DNA of 64,000 bases from R-RK-3 sp031399085 (GTDB lineage Bacteria > Pseudomonadota > Alphaproteobacteria > Rhizobiales > Rhodomicrobiaceae): positions 1 through 64,000 of the forward strand of contig JANNOQ010000007.1 in NCBI GenBank assembly GCA_031399085.1. Reading direction: 5' to 3'. The position numbers and the translations under genes are program-made. The notes under the pieces are model-generated. The model had not been told where the DNA came from. It worked only from the letters and a program-made list of their open reading frames with translations, and ran no database searches. This document shows, piece by piece, positions 42,520 to 52,179 of this stretch. Within the stretch, counting starts at the first letter, position 1, and the number at the start of each line of letters is the position of its first letter.

Positions 42520-42885
42520 ATGCGCCCTAAATACCGATTTTGCTGCGCGATGATCGCTTTGACGCTTGGGGCCGCAGGCGTGGCCGCCGAAGAAAATTAT
42601 GCGAGCTGGGAGCTGTTGAAGAATCCGTTTCCCAGCACCGGCGGCGGCGGCATCATGATCGATGGCTACAACCCGGTCATCAAAGACGGGAAATGCCTGA
42701 CCGATTTCACCGCGATCGAACCGGGTGGAAAAACCTACTACAACACCGTCGAATTCGAAACCGTTACGGTCCAGGGCGGCGTGCTTTGCACCAACGGAAA
42801 ATGGCGCGCTTTGGATAACAGCATGTCCGGCACCACGCCGTTCCGCCTGTTCATCAAGGATGGCGCGGTGCGCCGGGCGCCTTGA
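42520..42885 (+). CDS. Small exported protein of unknown function
   Basis: The 121-residue product has an N-terminal signal peptide (MRPKYRFCCAMIALTLGAAG, cut near VAAEE). The mature part is rich in Gly and aromatic residues with two further cysteines (GKCLTDF and GVLCTNG) that could form one disulphide. GGAGG in the preceding bases favours 42520 over the ATG at 42502. I do not recognise the family. It stands between the MmcQ gene and a convergent membrane protein gene. Confidence 0.65.
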   Translation: MRPKYRFCCAMIALTLGAAGVAAEENYASWELLKNPFPSTGGGGIMIDGYNPVIKDGKCLTDFTAIEPGGKTYYNTVEFETVTVQGGVLCTNGKWRALDNSMSGTTPFRLFIKDGAVRRAP

Positions 42886-42916
42886 ACAGGCGGCCTGCGC
42901 GGAGACGGACGCAAAC

Positions 42917-43291
42917 TTATTGCGACGGCTCCGTCGCTCTGACTTCGCGCACAGGCTGGAAGAGTTTGTGAATGAGCCAGAGAATGAAGCGAATAAACAG
43001 GCTTGCCCCAAGGCCGATCACCAGCAGCAGGATCGATTTCGGACCCAACTCGCCAAGCAGCGTCGCATAGGCCTGATTGGCAAGCTCGGGCGAGACGCGC
43101 TGGAGTTGTTCACCGAAAAGATTAAGCAGCTTTTGGCATGTAATGATCAAAGAACCGAATGTTTCGATATGGCGGAGATTTAAGTACATATAGACGAACA
43201 TCGCCACCAGCACCTCGGCGACGACATATGCGACGGTTAATGCCGAGAAGATTACAGTTTTCACGAGCACGCCGATGCCGTCATTTCTCAT
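42917..43291 (-). CDS. Two-span inner-membrane protein of unknown function
   Basis: From the ATG at 43291 (AGGT seven bases upstream) the product has 124 residues with membrane spans near residues 10-38 (VIFSALTVAYVVAEVLVAMF) and 83-108 (SILLLVIGLGASLFIRFILW). Between them is a hydrophilic loop of about 40 residues. The frame stays open to 43438, but the extra 49 residues are low-complexity and have no ribosome site. No family is recognised. It is convergent with the small exported protein. Confidence 0.6.
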   Translation of the reverse strand: MRNDGIGVLVKTVIFSALTVAYVVAEVLVAMFVYMYLNLRHIETFGSLIITCQKLLNLFGEQLQRVSPELANQAYATLLGELGPKSILLLVIGLGASLFIRFILWLIHKLFQPVREVRATEPSQ

Positions 43292-43558
43292 TTCGGACCT
43301 AGTGGCGGTTGGCGCAGCGGCGGCCTGCGCGCGGGACGGTTTTTTTCCCAGCCGGAGCCGCCCCGTCCGCCTCAATGCGCGCAAGGCGAGAAGCAGGGGT
43401 GCGCCGGTCTGCGAGGGTGTTTGGCTGATGCCAGTCATGCCGTCGTCGCTTTCAGATCAATATCAGGGCCGGAAAAATCAGGCATCCGCGAACCTTGTCG
43501 CACCGCCGCTCTCGGGGTTTACCGGAGCATATCAAGCGGCGCTCGGCCGGAAAAGGGA

Positions 43559-44323
43559 TCAGGCGAGTTCGGGATTTCCGTCGCGTTCACCACTGAGCCG
43601 TAAACCATGTTTCGCCACGAACGCCTCTTTAGTCGCGTCGAAGCTGTTTTCGACATGGTCTCGCAGCAATCTGGAGAGCAGCGGCGCATCCCGGCGCTCG
43701 ATGGCAGCTAAAATCGCCTCATGTTCGGCAATGGCGCTCGCCAAGCAGGGGCCGGGAAGATCGATAAACACCCAGGCGCGCCGAACGCGGCCGGAAACAC
43801 AGCGGATCAAGTGTATGAGGTTTTGGTTCCTGGAACCCGCTTCGATGCGTTCATGAATTTGTTCGTTGAGCGCCCGATGCCCTGCAACGTCCTCGCGGTG
43901 GAACCGGTCCACCAACTGGACCTGCAGACCTTTGATTTCGGCGATCTCCTCTGAACTCAACCGTGGGCAAGCCAGTTCGCCCGCGAGCCCTTCAAGTCTT
44001 GCATAAATTGGGAACGCATCTTTCAAATCCTGCAAAGTGATCGGGCTGACCGTAGAACCGCGATTGTGATTGAGCACCACCAGCCCCTCGAAGGCGAGCA
44101 CCTTCAAGGCCTCCCGAAGCGGCGTCCGCGAAACGCCGAATTTTTCGCAGAGGTCCTTTTCGGGGATTTTGGCTCCCGGATGAAGGTCTCCCTGCACAAT
44201 GCAGTCCCGTAGACGGGCTAAAAGTTCCTCATGAAGATGCCGCCGCGAAATTGGCCCGCCGCTGCGGATCGATGAACGGTCCCATGACGGCCCGGCAGGG
44301 CCTGACACGGTCTTCTGAATCAT
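43559..44323 (-). CDS. GntR-family transcriptional regulator (FadR/FCD type)
   Basis: The 254-residue protein has a GntR winged HTH (about 28-92; 'GAKIPEKDLCEKFGVSRTPL' and 'REALKVLAFEGLVVLNHNRG') followed by the all-helical FCD ligand domain (about 105-235) with the metal-binding residues expected in 'FHREDVAGHRALNEQIHERI' and 'LASAIAEHEAILAAIERRD'. It should repress a catabolic gene set in response to an organic acid. No obvious target lies beside it. The ATG at 44323 has GAGAAAG upstream; the frame is open to 44359. Confidence 0.88.
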   Translation of the reverse strand: MIQKTVSGPAGPSWDRSSIRSGGPISRRHLHEELLARLRDCIVQGDLHPGAKIPEKDLCEKFGVSRTPLREALKVLAFEGLVVLNHNRGSTVSPITLQDLKDAFPIYARLEGLAGELACPRLSSEEIAEIKGLQVQLVDRFHREDVAGHRALNEQIHERIEAGSRNQNLIHLIRCVSGRVRRAWVFIDLPGPCLASAIAEHEAILAAIERRDAPLLSRLLRDHVENSFDATKEAFVAKHGLRLSGERDGNPELA

Positions 44324-45054
44324 GAGCGAACTTTCTCGTAAATCGTAAATTGCGCCCATTTGGGGCCGCCAGCTTGCAACGCCACCTGCGGTATCGCAGA
44401 TGCTCGTGCCTAAACGGCGACAATATCGCCGCCTGCTTCACCAATGACCAGTACAGATTAAAGGCGAGGCATATTTGCCGTAACGTGTTTAGAGAAACAT
44501 TATACTTCGAAATGGATACTATGCCAGCACGACTGCGCAGACCATTCATTTTTTGAAGGTCGGTATCTTGCCGGGATATTTGTCATAAGCCGGCATAGTA
44601 GGTGTTCGTCGCGATAGATACAAATTGCGGTATTCATTGCTTCCCAGGAAATGACGCCCGTCATTAACCTGTCGCGTACCGAAAGGCACCGTTCAGGCAA
44701 TAGCCGTTGACCGATGCTGGCGCGTCCCGATCCAATTGGCATATTGTCAGCATGCGACCGGCGAATTTTCGAACGCAATGCGCATTAATACGAATACCTG
44801 GCAACGCCGCGTGCGCGCTCACTCAATTCACAAATCCGTGTTTGCGGCAAGAGACGCGCCAGCAATTCTCCTCCCCGTATAAAACTACGTTCATTGATCA
44901 AACGCGCGAACGCGTGACAAATTCATACAAAGTGAAATCCCATCTAGTCTTAAAAGAAGTGGAACATGCCACAATTTGATGCGTTATCTACGTATCCCCC
45001 AACTGGACGCTTCCGCGAATTCGGAAATGTCCAATAGTGAATGTGAGAACTGTC
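44324..45054. other. Long intergenic stretch, lower GC
   Basis: About 730 bases between the GntR gene and the Gly/Tyr-rich gene. It is clearly richer in A and T than the flanks and the short open frames on both strands lack ribosome sites and family features. It must hold two divergent promoters. I see no tRNA, riboswitch or strong hairpin; an unrecognised small RNA cannot be excluded. Confidence 0.4.
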
Positions 45055-45537
45055 ATGATTAGCATCAAGCGCAAAATGGCTGCTGTCGCGGTTGCTACCG
45101 CTATGGCGGTATCCGGCGGGCTTCCTGCCTTTGCCGCTCCCATCGGCGGTTCCGCTGCGATGAGTGTGGCTCAGGGTCAAACCCTCAATAATCAAAGCGC
45201 GTCCGATGGCGTTACGCTGGTCGGCAAGCGCAATGGCGGCCGTGGATGGAAGGGCGGCGGCAAGTCCTGGAAGGGTGGCGGATGGAATGGTAACCGCCAC
45301 TCATTTAACGGTAATCGCCGTTGGCGCGGCCGCGGCCATAACAATAATTGGTGGGTCGCACCGCTTGTAGCTGCTCCGTTTATTTATGGCGGGCTCTATA
45401 GTGGCGGCTATTACGACGACGACGATTACAGCTACGGTTCCAGCTTTGCTTATGGCGGCGGCAACTCCTGTTACCAAGAGTGCCGTTACGAGCATGGCCC
45501 GCGCTATTGCCGGGCCTACTGGCGCCGCTATTGCTGA
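45055..45537 (+). CDS. Secreted Gly/Asn/Tyr-rich protein with Cys-rich tail
   Basis: The 160-residue product has a signal peptide (MISIKRKMAAVAVATAMAVS, cut near AFA). The mature chain is a low-complexity Gly/Trp/Asn/Arg segment (KGGGKSWKGGGWNGN), a short hydrophobic stretch (VAPLVAAPFIYGGLYSGGYY), an acidic DDDD turn and a C-terminal tail with four cysteines (SCYQECRYEHGPRYCRAYWR). Such Gly-rich exported proteins with a 'C..C......YC' end are common in Rhizobiales, with unknown function, perhaps surface-associated. A GTG at 45037 is an alternative start. A strong terminator follows. Confidence 0.75.
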   Translation: MISIKRKMAAVAVATAMAVSGGLPAFAAPIGGSAAMSVAQGQTLNNQSASDGVTLVGKRNGGRGWKGGGKSWKGGGWNGNRHSFNGNRRWRGRGHNNNWWVAPLVAAPFIYGGLYSGGYYDDDDYSYGSSFAYGGGNSCYQECRYEHGPRYCRAYWRRYC

Positions 45538-45551
45538 TTACGCAATGCGAT

Positions 45552-45582
45552 AAAGAGGGAACGTTTCTACGTTCCCTTTTTT
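45552..45582 (+). terminator. Rho-independent terminator
   Basis: AGGGAACGT (45556-45564) and ACGTTCCCT (45569-45577) form a perfect 9-bp stem with a TTCT loop, followed by a run of six T. It ends the Gly/Tyr-rich gene. Confidence 0.85.
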
Positions 45583-45617
45583 GTGCGCGCTTTACTTTTC
45601 AGCAGAGTCAGCTTGTG

Positions 45618-46313
45618 ATGCTAACAAGCATTCGGCAGCGTTGCAGAATGCCAAATGTTTTGATGGACCGCCGGATGGGGGCGAGACCGCTGAGTGGCAG
45701 CCGATTTTTCTCTAGGCATTCCAGCACTAGAAATGCCGCAGCTAAGCATGCGGCGCAAATCCGTATCGGTGAGGCCGAACGCTGGATTGTCGCGACCTGC
45801 TCAGCCGAAACAGCGAGCGGCCGCGCCAGCCGCATTCTCGTAACAGGCTTAAGCGCATCGCCGCATGTTCAAACATTGGCTTTTGCCCGCGAGCTTGGCG
45901 AGGCGGCCCGGGTGCTGCTGATCGATACGAGCCAACGCGCAATGGCCTTATCGGCGGTGATGGGGCTTCCGCGGTCTCCTGGCCTTGCTGAATTGTGCCA
46001 GCTCAAGCAGCGCTTCGAGGACGTCATCTGGCGCGATCCCGCCAGCGCCTGCCACTTTCTGCCCTCGGGCCGCCCACGCCGGGTTGGTGGCCCATGGGGC
46101 GAGCCGGGAGCCGCTGACCGCATCTTCCGCGCGCTCGATGAAAGCTATCGCTATCTGATCTTTTGTGCCGATCCCGAGGAAGCTTATTCGCTGGCGCATG
46201 GCCTCAAGCGGCCGTTTTCAGCCGCCGTCCTGCTCGACGGCAAGCCAGAAGCGGGCGGCCGTCCGCTGCAGGAGGTTTTCGCCGATTTTGAATTCCCGAT
46301 TTTTCTCGTCTAA
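45618..46313 (+). CDS. CpsD/ParA-like P-loop protein with degenerate Walker A
   Basis: The product of about 231 residues resembles the BY-kinase/CpsD fold: 'SRILVTGLSASPHVQTLAFA' occupies the Walker A place, 'EAARVLLIDTSQRAMALSAV' the Walker A' Asp strand, and 'GLPRSPGLAELCQL' the typical CpsD follow-up. The Gly-Lys-Ser/Thr of the P-loop is missing (SASPHVQT), so ATP binding is doubtful. The C-terminal part (YLIFCADPEEAYSLAHGLKR) looks like the last strands of the fold, without the Tyr cluster of a BY-kinase. The start is uncertain (45618, 45648 or 45675). It precedes a deacetylase-like gene by 175 bases and probably helps regulate polysaccharide export. Confidence 0.55.
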   Translation: MLTSIRQRCRMPNVLMDRRMGARPLSGSRFFSRHSSTRNAAAKHAAQIRIGEAERWIVATCSAETASGRASRILVTGLSASPHVQTLAFARELGEAARVLLIDTSQRAMALSAVMGLPRSPGLAELCQLKQRFEDVIWRDPASACHFLPSGRPRRVGGPWGEPGAADRIFRALDESYRYLIFCADPEEAYSLAHGLKRPFSAAVLLDGKPEAGGRPLQEVFADFEFPIFLV

Positions 46314-46488
46314 TCGGCAAATCGCCGTTTTCCAGCTCGCTCGTCGTCCCCGGATGTCATAGATCCATCGCCCCAACATCCCACACCGCCTTGGGAGTTC
46401 CGACGAATCGTGCCAGCGTCGCTTCGGGCACATTGGTCGCGATTTTCTCGGGTTACAGCGTCGTCGCGGCAGGTTTGGGGGACTAACC

Positions 46489-47526
46489 GTGATTCGCGAA
46501 TTGCCGAGAGGGCCGTTCGACGCGTATTTGCGCGCGCACTATAGTGACAGGCCGAGCACGCTGCCGCGCTTTTCGATGGGATGCGGCGCGATATTTATGA
46601 TCGAGCGCGTCAGGCCGCTCGATACAAGCCTTTCGCCGCGCGGCGCTCTGGCTGAAACCGACCCGCTGCTTCTGGAAGAAATGATCACGCTCGTCGCGGC
46701 ACGGGGGCTGGATGTGGTCTCACCCGGAGAAATGCGTCGGCGCCTGCTCGAGCGGGATTTAGGCCGGCGCTTTATCGTTTTCAGCTTCGATGGCGCCTAT
46801 CGCAGCATCCTTGACACCGTGCTGCCGCTGTTCGAGCGGCGCGCCATGCCTTTCGCCGTCTATGCCGGCAGCGATTATCTCGATTGCGGGCGCGTGCCCT
46901 GGTGGCTAGCGCTGGAGGCGCTCGTCGAGGGGAATGAGCGTGTCTCGATAGAGATCGGCGAGGAAAAGCACGATCATCGCTGCCGCTCCGGAAGGGAGAA
47001 ACAGGACGTTTATGCGCAGCTTTTCCGGTCGCTGGCCAAGCAGGAACCAGGCAAGCGCCAGATGCAACTGGAAAAAGCGAGCGCAAAGCACGGCCCAGAT
47101 ATCGCGGCCGTCGCGCAGCGCGAGATGCTGGGAGCGGAGGAGTTGAAGCGGCTGGCCGGGAACCGGCTGGTGACGGTCGGCAGCCAGGCAGGCGGCATGC
47201 AGCCGCTTTCCGAACTGAGCTTCGACGGTGCGCAGGACGCGTTAGCAGTGTCGCTTGCCGCGCTCGAGGTGGCAACCGGAGAGCGGCCCCGCCACTTAGC
47301 CTTTCCGGGCGGCGCAAAGGCCAATGTAACTGTCCGCGACGTCAAGATCGCGCAGGAAATGGGGCTGGAGACCGCAATGACAGGCATCGAGGGCGCGCTG
47401 TGGCCGGAACATGCGCGCGAGCTGCTCGCACTCCCGCGCATTGCGCTCGACAATGACCCGGCGACCCTGGTTCGGGCGCTGATGCTCGGCGGCGGAGCCG
47501 CGAGCCCGCACGCCGCGTTGGCCTAA
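46489..47526 (+). CDS. Polysaccharide deacetylase-like protein lacking its metal site
   Basis: The 345-residue product (GTG start, GGGGGA upstream) has the NodB-like barrel order: 'LITLVAARGLDVVSPGEMR'-type start, 'FIVFSFDGAYRSILDTVLPL' where FDDGY is expected, 'MPFAVYAGSDYLD', then 'RLVTVGSQAGGMQPLSELSF' where GSHT..H is expected, and 'RHLAFPGGAKANVTVRDVKI'. The catalytic and zinc residues are changed: only D101 remains of DD, and both zinc histidines are Q233 and M237. No signal peptide is seen. It is therefore probably an inactive relative with a binding or scaffold role. It follows the degenerate CpsD-like gene. Confidence 0.75.
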   Translation: MIRELPRGPFDAYLRAHYSDRPSTLPRFSMGCGAIFMIERVRPLDTSLSPRGALAETDPLLLEEMITLVAARGLDVVSPGEMRRRLLERDLGRRFIVFSFDGAYRSILDTVLPLFERRAMPFAVYAGSDYLDCGRVPWWLALEALVEGNERVSIEIGEEKHDHRCRSGREKQDVYAQLFRSLAKQEPGKRQMQLEKASAKHGPDIAAVAQREMLGAEELKRLAGNRLVTVGSQAGGMQPLSELSFDGAQDALAVSLAALEVATGERPRHLAFPGGAKANVTVRDVKIAQEMGLETAMTGIEGALWPEHARELLALPRIALDNDPATLVRALMLGGGAASPHAALA

Positions 47527-47539
47527 CCCTTAGTGCCGC

Positions 47540-48787
47540 TCACGCCCGGCTGTAAAGCATCCGCGCGCGAATGGTTCCCGGCAGCGCGCGGATCTCGTTC
47601 AGAACGCCTCGCGCGTCGGTGACCGAGCCGTCGGCGTCGAGCACGACATAGCCGATCTGGCCGTCCGTCTGGAAGTACTGGCCGGATATATTGATGTTCC
47701 GGCGGGTAAAAATCTCGTTCAGCCGGCTCAACTCGCCAGGCACGTTCTGATGCATTTGGATGAAGCGCGTGCCGGTCGGACGCGGCGGCAGCTGCACTTG
47801 CGGGAAATTCACCGCGCCATAGGTCGAACCCACATCGGAATATTCAATCAGTTTGCGCGCGACTTCCGCGCCGATGCGCTCCTGCGCCTCTTGGGTGGAG
47901 CCGCCAATATGCGGCGTCAGGATCACATTATCGAGCCCCTGCAACGGCGAGACGAATTTTTCCCCATTCGCTGTCGGCTCGACGGGGAACACATCGACGG
48001 CCGCGCCGGCAAGATGCTTCTCCCTCAGCGCGGCGGCGAGCGCGTGGTCGTCGAAGACCGTGCCGCGCGCATTGTTGATGAAGAATGCGCCGCGCTTCAT
48101 GGCGCCAAATTCCGCCGCGCCGATCATTCCCTTGGTTTCGGGCGTTTCCGGCACGTGGATGCTGACGGCATCGCTCTGCGCCAATAGCTCGCCGAGCGTG
48201 TCGACCGGCATGACATTACCGCGATTGAGCTTGTCGGTGGGATCGTAGATGATCGCGCGCATTCCCATCGCCTCGGCGAGTTCGGCGAGCTGGCTGCCGA
48301 TATTGCCGTAGCCGATGATGCCAAGCGTTTTGCCACGCACTTCGTGGGAGCCGTCGGCCGATTTGTCCCAGCCGCCGCGATGCGCCGATTCCGATTTTGG
48401 GAAAATTCCGCGGAACAGCATCACGATTTCGGCGATCGTGAGTTCCGCCACGCTCCTGGTATTGGAGAAGGGCGCGTTGAAGACCGGAACGCCCATATCG
48501 CGCGCCGCCCATAGATCGACCTGATTTGTGCCCACCGAAAAGCACCCGATCGCGATCACCGAGCGCTGCCCGTCCAGCGCTTCGGCCGTGAGCTGCGTGC
48601 GCGATCGGATGCCGAGCATGGTCACGCCGCTAAGCGCCTGCCGGAGCGCGTCGCCGTTCAGCGCCTTGTTCTGGCGCTCGATGTTGGAATAGCCGGCCGC
48701 TCTCAGAGCTGCCACAGCCATGTCCGAGATACCCTCCAACAGGAGCACTTTGATCCTGTCCTTGGGGCGAGAAAGCGTTCTGCTCAT
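47540..48787 (-). CDS. serA: D-3-phosphoglycerate dehydrogenase
   Basis: The 415-residue product has the substrate/NAD domains of D-2-hydroxyacid dehydrogenases: NAD loop LGIIGYGNIGSQLAELAEAM, catalytic Arg in NNARGTVFDD, Glu in VDVFPVEPTANGE and His in LTPHIGGSTQEAQERIG. A C-terminal ACT domain (about 335-415: 'HQNVPGELSRLNEIFTRRNI', 'GQYFQTDGQIGYVVLDAD') allows serine feedback. The length and N-terminus (DRIKVLLLEGISDMA) match the E. coli-type enzyme of about 410 residues, not the 530-residue type usual in alphaproteobacteria. It starts serine synthesis from 3-phosphoglycerate. The ATG at 48787 has AGGATC upstream; the open frame to 48913 has no site. Confidence 0.93.
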   Translation of the reverse strand: MSRTLSRPKDRIKVLLLEGISDMAVAALRAAGYSNIERQNKALNGDALRQALSGVTMLGIRSRTQLTAEALDGQRSVIAIGCFSVGTNQVDLWAARDMGVPVFNAPFSNTRSVAELTIAEIVMLFRGIFPKSESAHRGGWDKSADGSHEVRGKTLGIIGYGNIGSQLAELAEAMGMRAIIYDPTDKLNRGNVMPVDTLGELLAQSDAVSIHVPETPETKGMIGAAEFGAMKRGAFFINNARGTVFDDHALAAALREKHLAGAAVDVFPVEPTANGEKFVSPLQGLDNVILTPHIGGSTQEAQERIGAEVARKLIEYSDVGSTYGAVNFPQVQLPPRPTGTRFIQMHQNVPGELSRLNEIFTRRNINISGQYFQTDGQIGYVVLDADGSVTDARGVLNEIRALPGTIRARMLYSRA

Positions 48788-49161
48788 GTGATCCTGCGTT
48801 TGCGAAGCTGACCCGAGGCCAATGAACACCAAATCCACCGTCTCGGACAACAAAAGGCTGCGGGCGTCGCTGTCTGGCGCTGAGACGCCAAGCGGGAAGG
48901 GTTTCAGATGCATACCATTTCACCAGCTTAACGAACCGATTTGCTCGCTTTTAGCCGCTAAAGAGGCCACGGACGCCGTTTACTGGGCTATCACTGCGGC
49001 TAACGGCCGCAAATTTCAAAATAATCCAAGTGCAATTGTCAGCATCGTTTCTATATCCAAAATATAATAAAGTCACGATAAGCACTTCAGAATATTCCTA
49101 TGTATGGAACCCTAATTTAGGGTCTGTAGTTATATCAGTTCACATTCAACAGGAGAAAGTT
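48788..49161. other. Divergent promoter region between serA and small protein gene
   Basis: About 374 bases, AT-rich toward the right (near 49050-49140). It contains the AGGAGAAAG ribosome site of the small protein. No attenuator, riboswitch or RNA gene is recognised. Confidence 0.4.
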
Positions 49162-49464
49162 ATGGCTCACCTAGCCGAGACAATTACAGCCCTGAAAAAG
49201 GGTGCGGAAAAAATGACTGTGGCTGCCGGTGTCAAGACTATCGAAATGTGGGAAAGAGAGCTGAAGGACGTCGATGGCACCTCCACGATCATCACGGACC
49301 TCGGCAAGCTCAAAAATGAGCTCCAAGACAAAACGCCGGACGGGAAAAAAATTAAAGAGCTAATGGGAAAGCTCTCGAGCGCGACGACCAAGGCGGCAGC
49401 GAAAGCTGGCTCGAAAAAGGATCAAGTCGAAGAGCTTGGCACTTGCCTGGACAAAGCGGCATAG
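49162..49464 (+). CDS. Small Lys/Ala-rich helical protein of unknown function
   Basis: The 100-residue product starts at the ATG 49162, which has a strong AGGAGAAAG site; the open frame upstream lacks one. It is predicted to be helical and charged: 'MAHLAETITALKKGAEKMTV', 'TIEMWERELKDVDGTSTIIT', 'IKELMGKLSSATTKAAAKAG'. No signal peptide or cysteine pair is seen (one Cys near the end). A good terminator follows at 49486-49507, so it is a monocistronic gene. I do not recognise the family. Confidence 0.7.
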   Translation: MAHLAETITALKKGAEKMTVAAGVKTIEMWERELKDVDGTSTIITDLGKLKNELQDKTPDGKKIKELMGKLSSATTKAAAKAGSKKDQVEELGTCLDKAA

Positions 49465-49485
49465 CAGTGACAGATTAATGCGTAG

Positions 49486-49507
49486 CGGGGGCTCAGGCCC
49501 CCGTTTT
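49486..49507 (+). terminator. Rho-independent terminator
   Basis: CGGGGGC-TCAG-GCCCCCG followed by TTTT (49504-49507). It ends the small Lys/Ala-rich gene. Confidence 0.85.
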
Positions 49508-49629
49508 CGTGCGTTGACTGCGTCAATTTCTGAAACATGTGCGCGTTGAAATTAAAATGTGTCTTATCGATTAGATACTCATCCATTGGTTGCTCCGCGA
49601 AAAAGCGTTTCCTGTCTTTGGTGGCATAA

Positions 49630-50115
49630 ATGGCCATAGAAATTGAACGACGATTCTTTGTCGCTGGAGCTGAGTGGCTGGACGCTGTTGAAACCTCGGC
49701 CTGGATTCGTCAGGCCTATCTTGCCACCGGTCCAGCAAGTTCGGTTCGAGTGAGGCTTCAAGATGACATTTGCGCGTGGCTGACGATCAAGAGCGCGGCG
49801 TCCGAGATGACGCGGGCGGAGTTCGAATATCCGATCCCAATCGATGATGCCAAAGAGCTACTTGAACTCCGGACCGGCGCGATTATCGAGAAGCGGCGGC
49901 ATATCGTTGTCGTCAAGGGCGCGCGCTGGGAGGTGGATGTTTTCAGCGGCGATTTCGCGCCCTTGGTGATTGCCGAAATCGAGCTGAAAACGAAAGATCA
50001 GATCTTCATTCGCCCGAACTGGCTCGGTGACGAAATCACCGGAGACGCGCGTTTTTCAAATGCGAGTCTCTCATTATACGGCTTGCCTGAAGGCTTCGCG
50101 CCCTCAGGTGTGTAG
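49630..50115 (+). CDS. CYTH-domain protein
   Basis: The 161-residue product has the triphosphate-tunnel plan: MAIEIERRFFV at the start (the ExExK signature appears here as E4-I-E6-R-R8, Arg for Lys), 'IRQAYLATGPASSVRVRLQD', 'AWLTIKSAASEMTRAEFEYP', and 'IIEKRRHIVVVKGARWEVDV' followed by 'APLVIAEIELKTKDQ'. These alternating charged strands line the tunnel. Family members are adenylate cyclases or tripolyphosphatases; single-domain bacterial ones of this size usually hydrolyse tripolyphosphate or are uncharacterised. No partner gene is adjacent. The ATG follows a weak AAAAGCG site. Confidence 0.8.
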   Translation: MAIEIERRFFVAGAEWLDAVETSAWIRQAYLATGPASSVRVRLQDDICAWLTIKSAASEMTRAEFEYPIPIDDAKELLELRTGAIIEKRRHIVVVKGARWEVDVFSGDFAPLVIAEIELKTKDQIFIRPNWLGDEITGDARFSNASLSLYGLPEGFAPSGV

Positions 50116-50503
50116 AGCTGGAAAGCTGGAATTAGATCGATCTTGTTCGACTCTTGACGGGAAAAAGGCCCGGGCCATTTCCCCCAGCCCGGACCTCTCT
50201 TCTGCCCCCCGGTCAAACTTTGTGAAGCAGCAATGCTCGAATCAGATATGCCGATTGCTACGGATATTGGCGCGCGATTAAGCCCGAACTGTGGCGTGCT
50301 TCGGCGAATAGGAAGCAATTCTAGGGCGTTATGGAAGATAACGGCCCTAAAGACGTAAGGGAGAGCGCTAGGCGTGTGTACTGATACGGTGTTTTTCTTA
50401 AGCAGCATTGCGTTAAATCTGCCAGCTGCGGCGTTGGAGACACAGCGCCGAGGCCGCGGGCACCCGTTCATCGATGCCATCGTCTTGGTAAATATCCGGC
50501 TCT
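50116..50503. other. Intergenic stretch between CYTH and glpK genes
   Basis: A convergent gap of about 388 bases. Apart from the hairpin at 50162-50195 I see no gene or RNA. A short open frame ending near 50577 merges into glpK antisense and is not supported. Confidence 0.45.
50162..50195 (-). terminator. Hairpin with T-run on the minus strand
   Basis: On the minus strand GGTCCGGGC (50195-50187) pairs with GCCCGGGCC (50175-50167; one G-T pair) and is followed by TTTTT (50166-50162). It may end glpK transcripts, 330 bases after the stop, and could act in both directions. Confidence 0.6.
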
Positions 50504-51994
<1,491 letters not shown>

Positions 51995-52073
51995 GGCTTT
52001 AGCCTCCCCTGATAGGCTTGTTTTTCGCATAGTACGCGACGGGCGTTTTGACGGAAAGGTTCGCGCTTAGACT

Positions 52074-52149
52074 CCCTCACCCAAGCGCTCGCGATCGCAC
52101 TCACAAAAAGGGAGAGCGCTAAATCCCGCCTAGGGGGCGCTGGTGAGGG
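52074..52149. repeat. Short inverted repeat upstream of glpK
   Basis: CCCTCACC (52074-52081) and GGTGAGGG (52142-52149) bracket about 60 bases that include AGCGCTC and GAGCGCT as an inner inverted pair. It resembles degenerate interspersed repeats and may also be the end of the GT gene transcript. Confidence 0.45.
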
Positions 52150-52179
52150 GATCGTGATTCAGGTAAAACGCATTGCGCG

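Noticed and set aside
44500..44778. Minus-strand frame of 92 codons in the AT-rich gap
   Set aside because: No ribosome site, no family feature and codon use unlike the neighbours.
45480..45617. Longer N-terminus for the CpsD-like gene
   Set aside because: It would overlap the end of the previous gene and run through a strong terminator.
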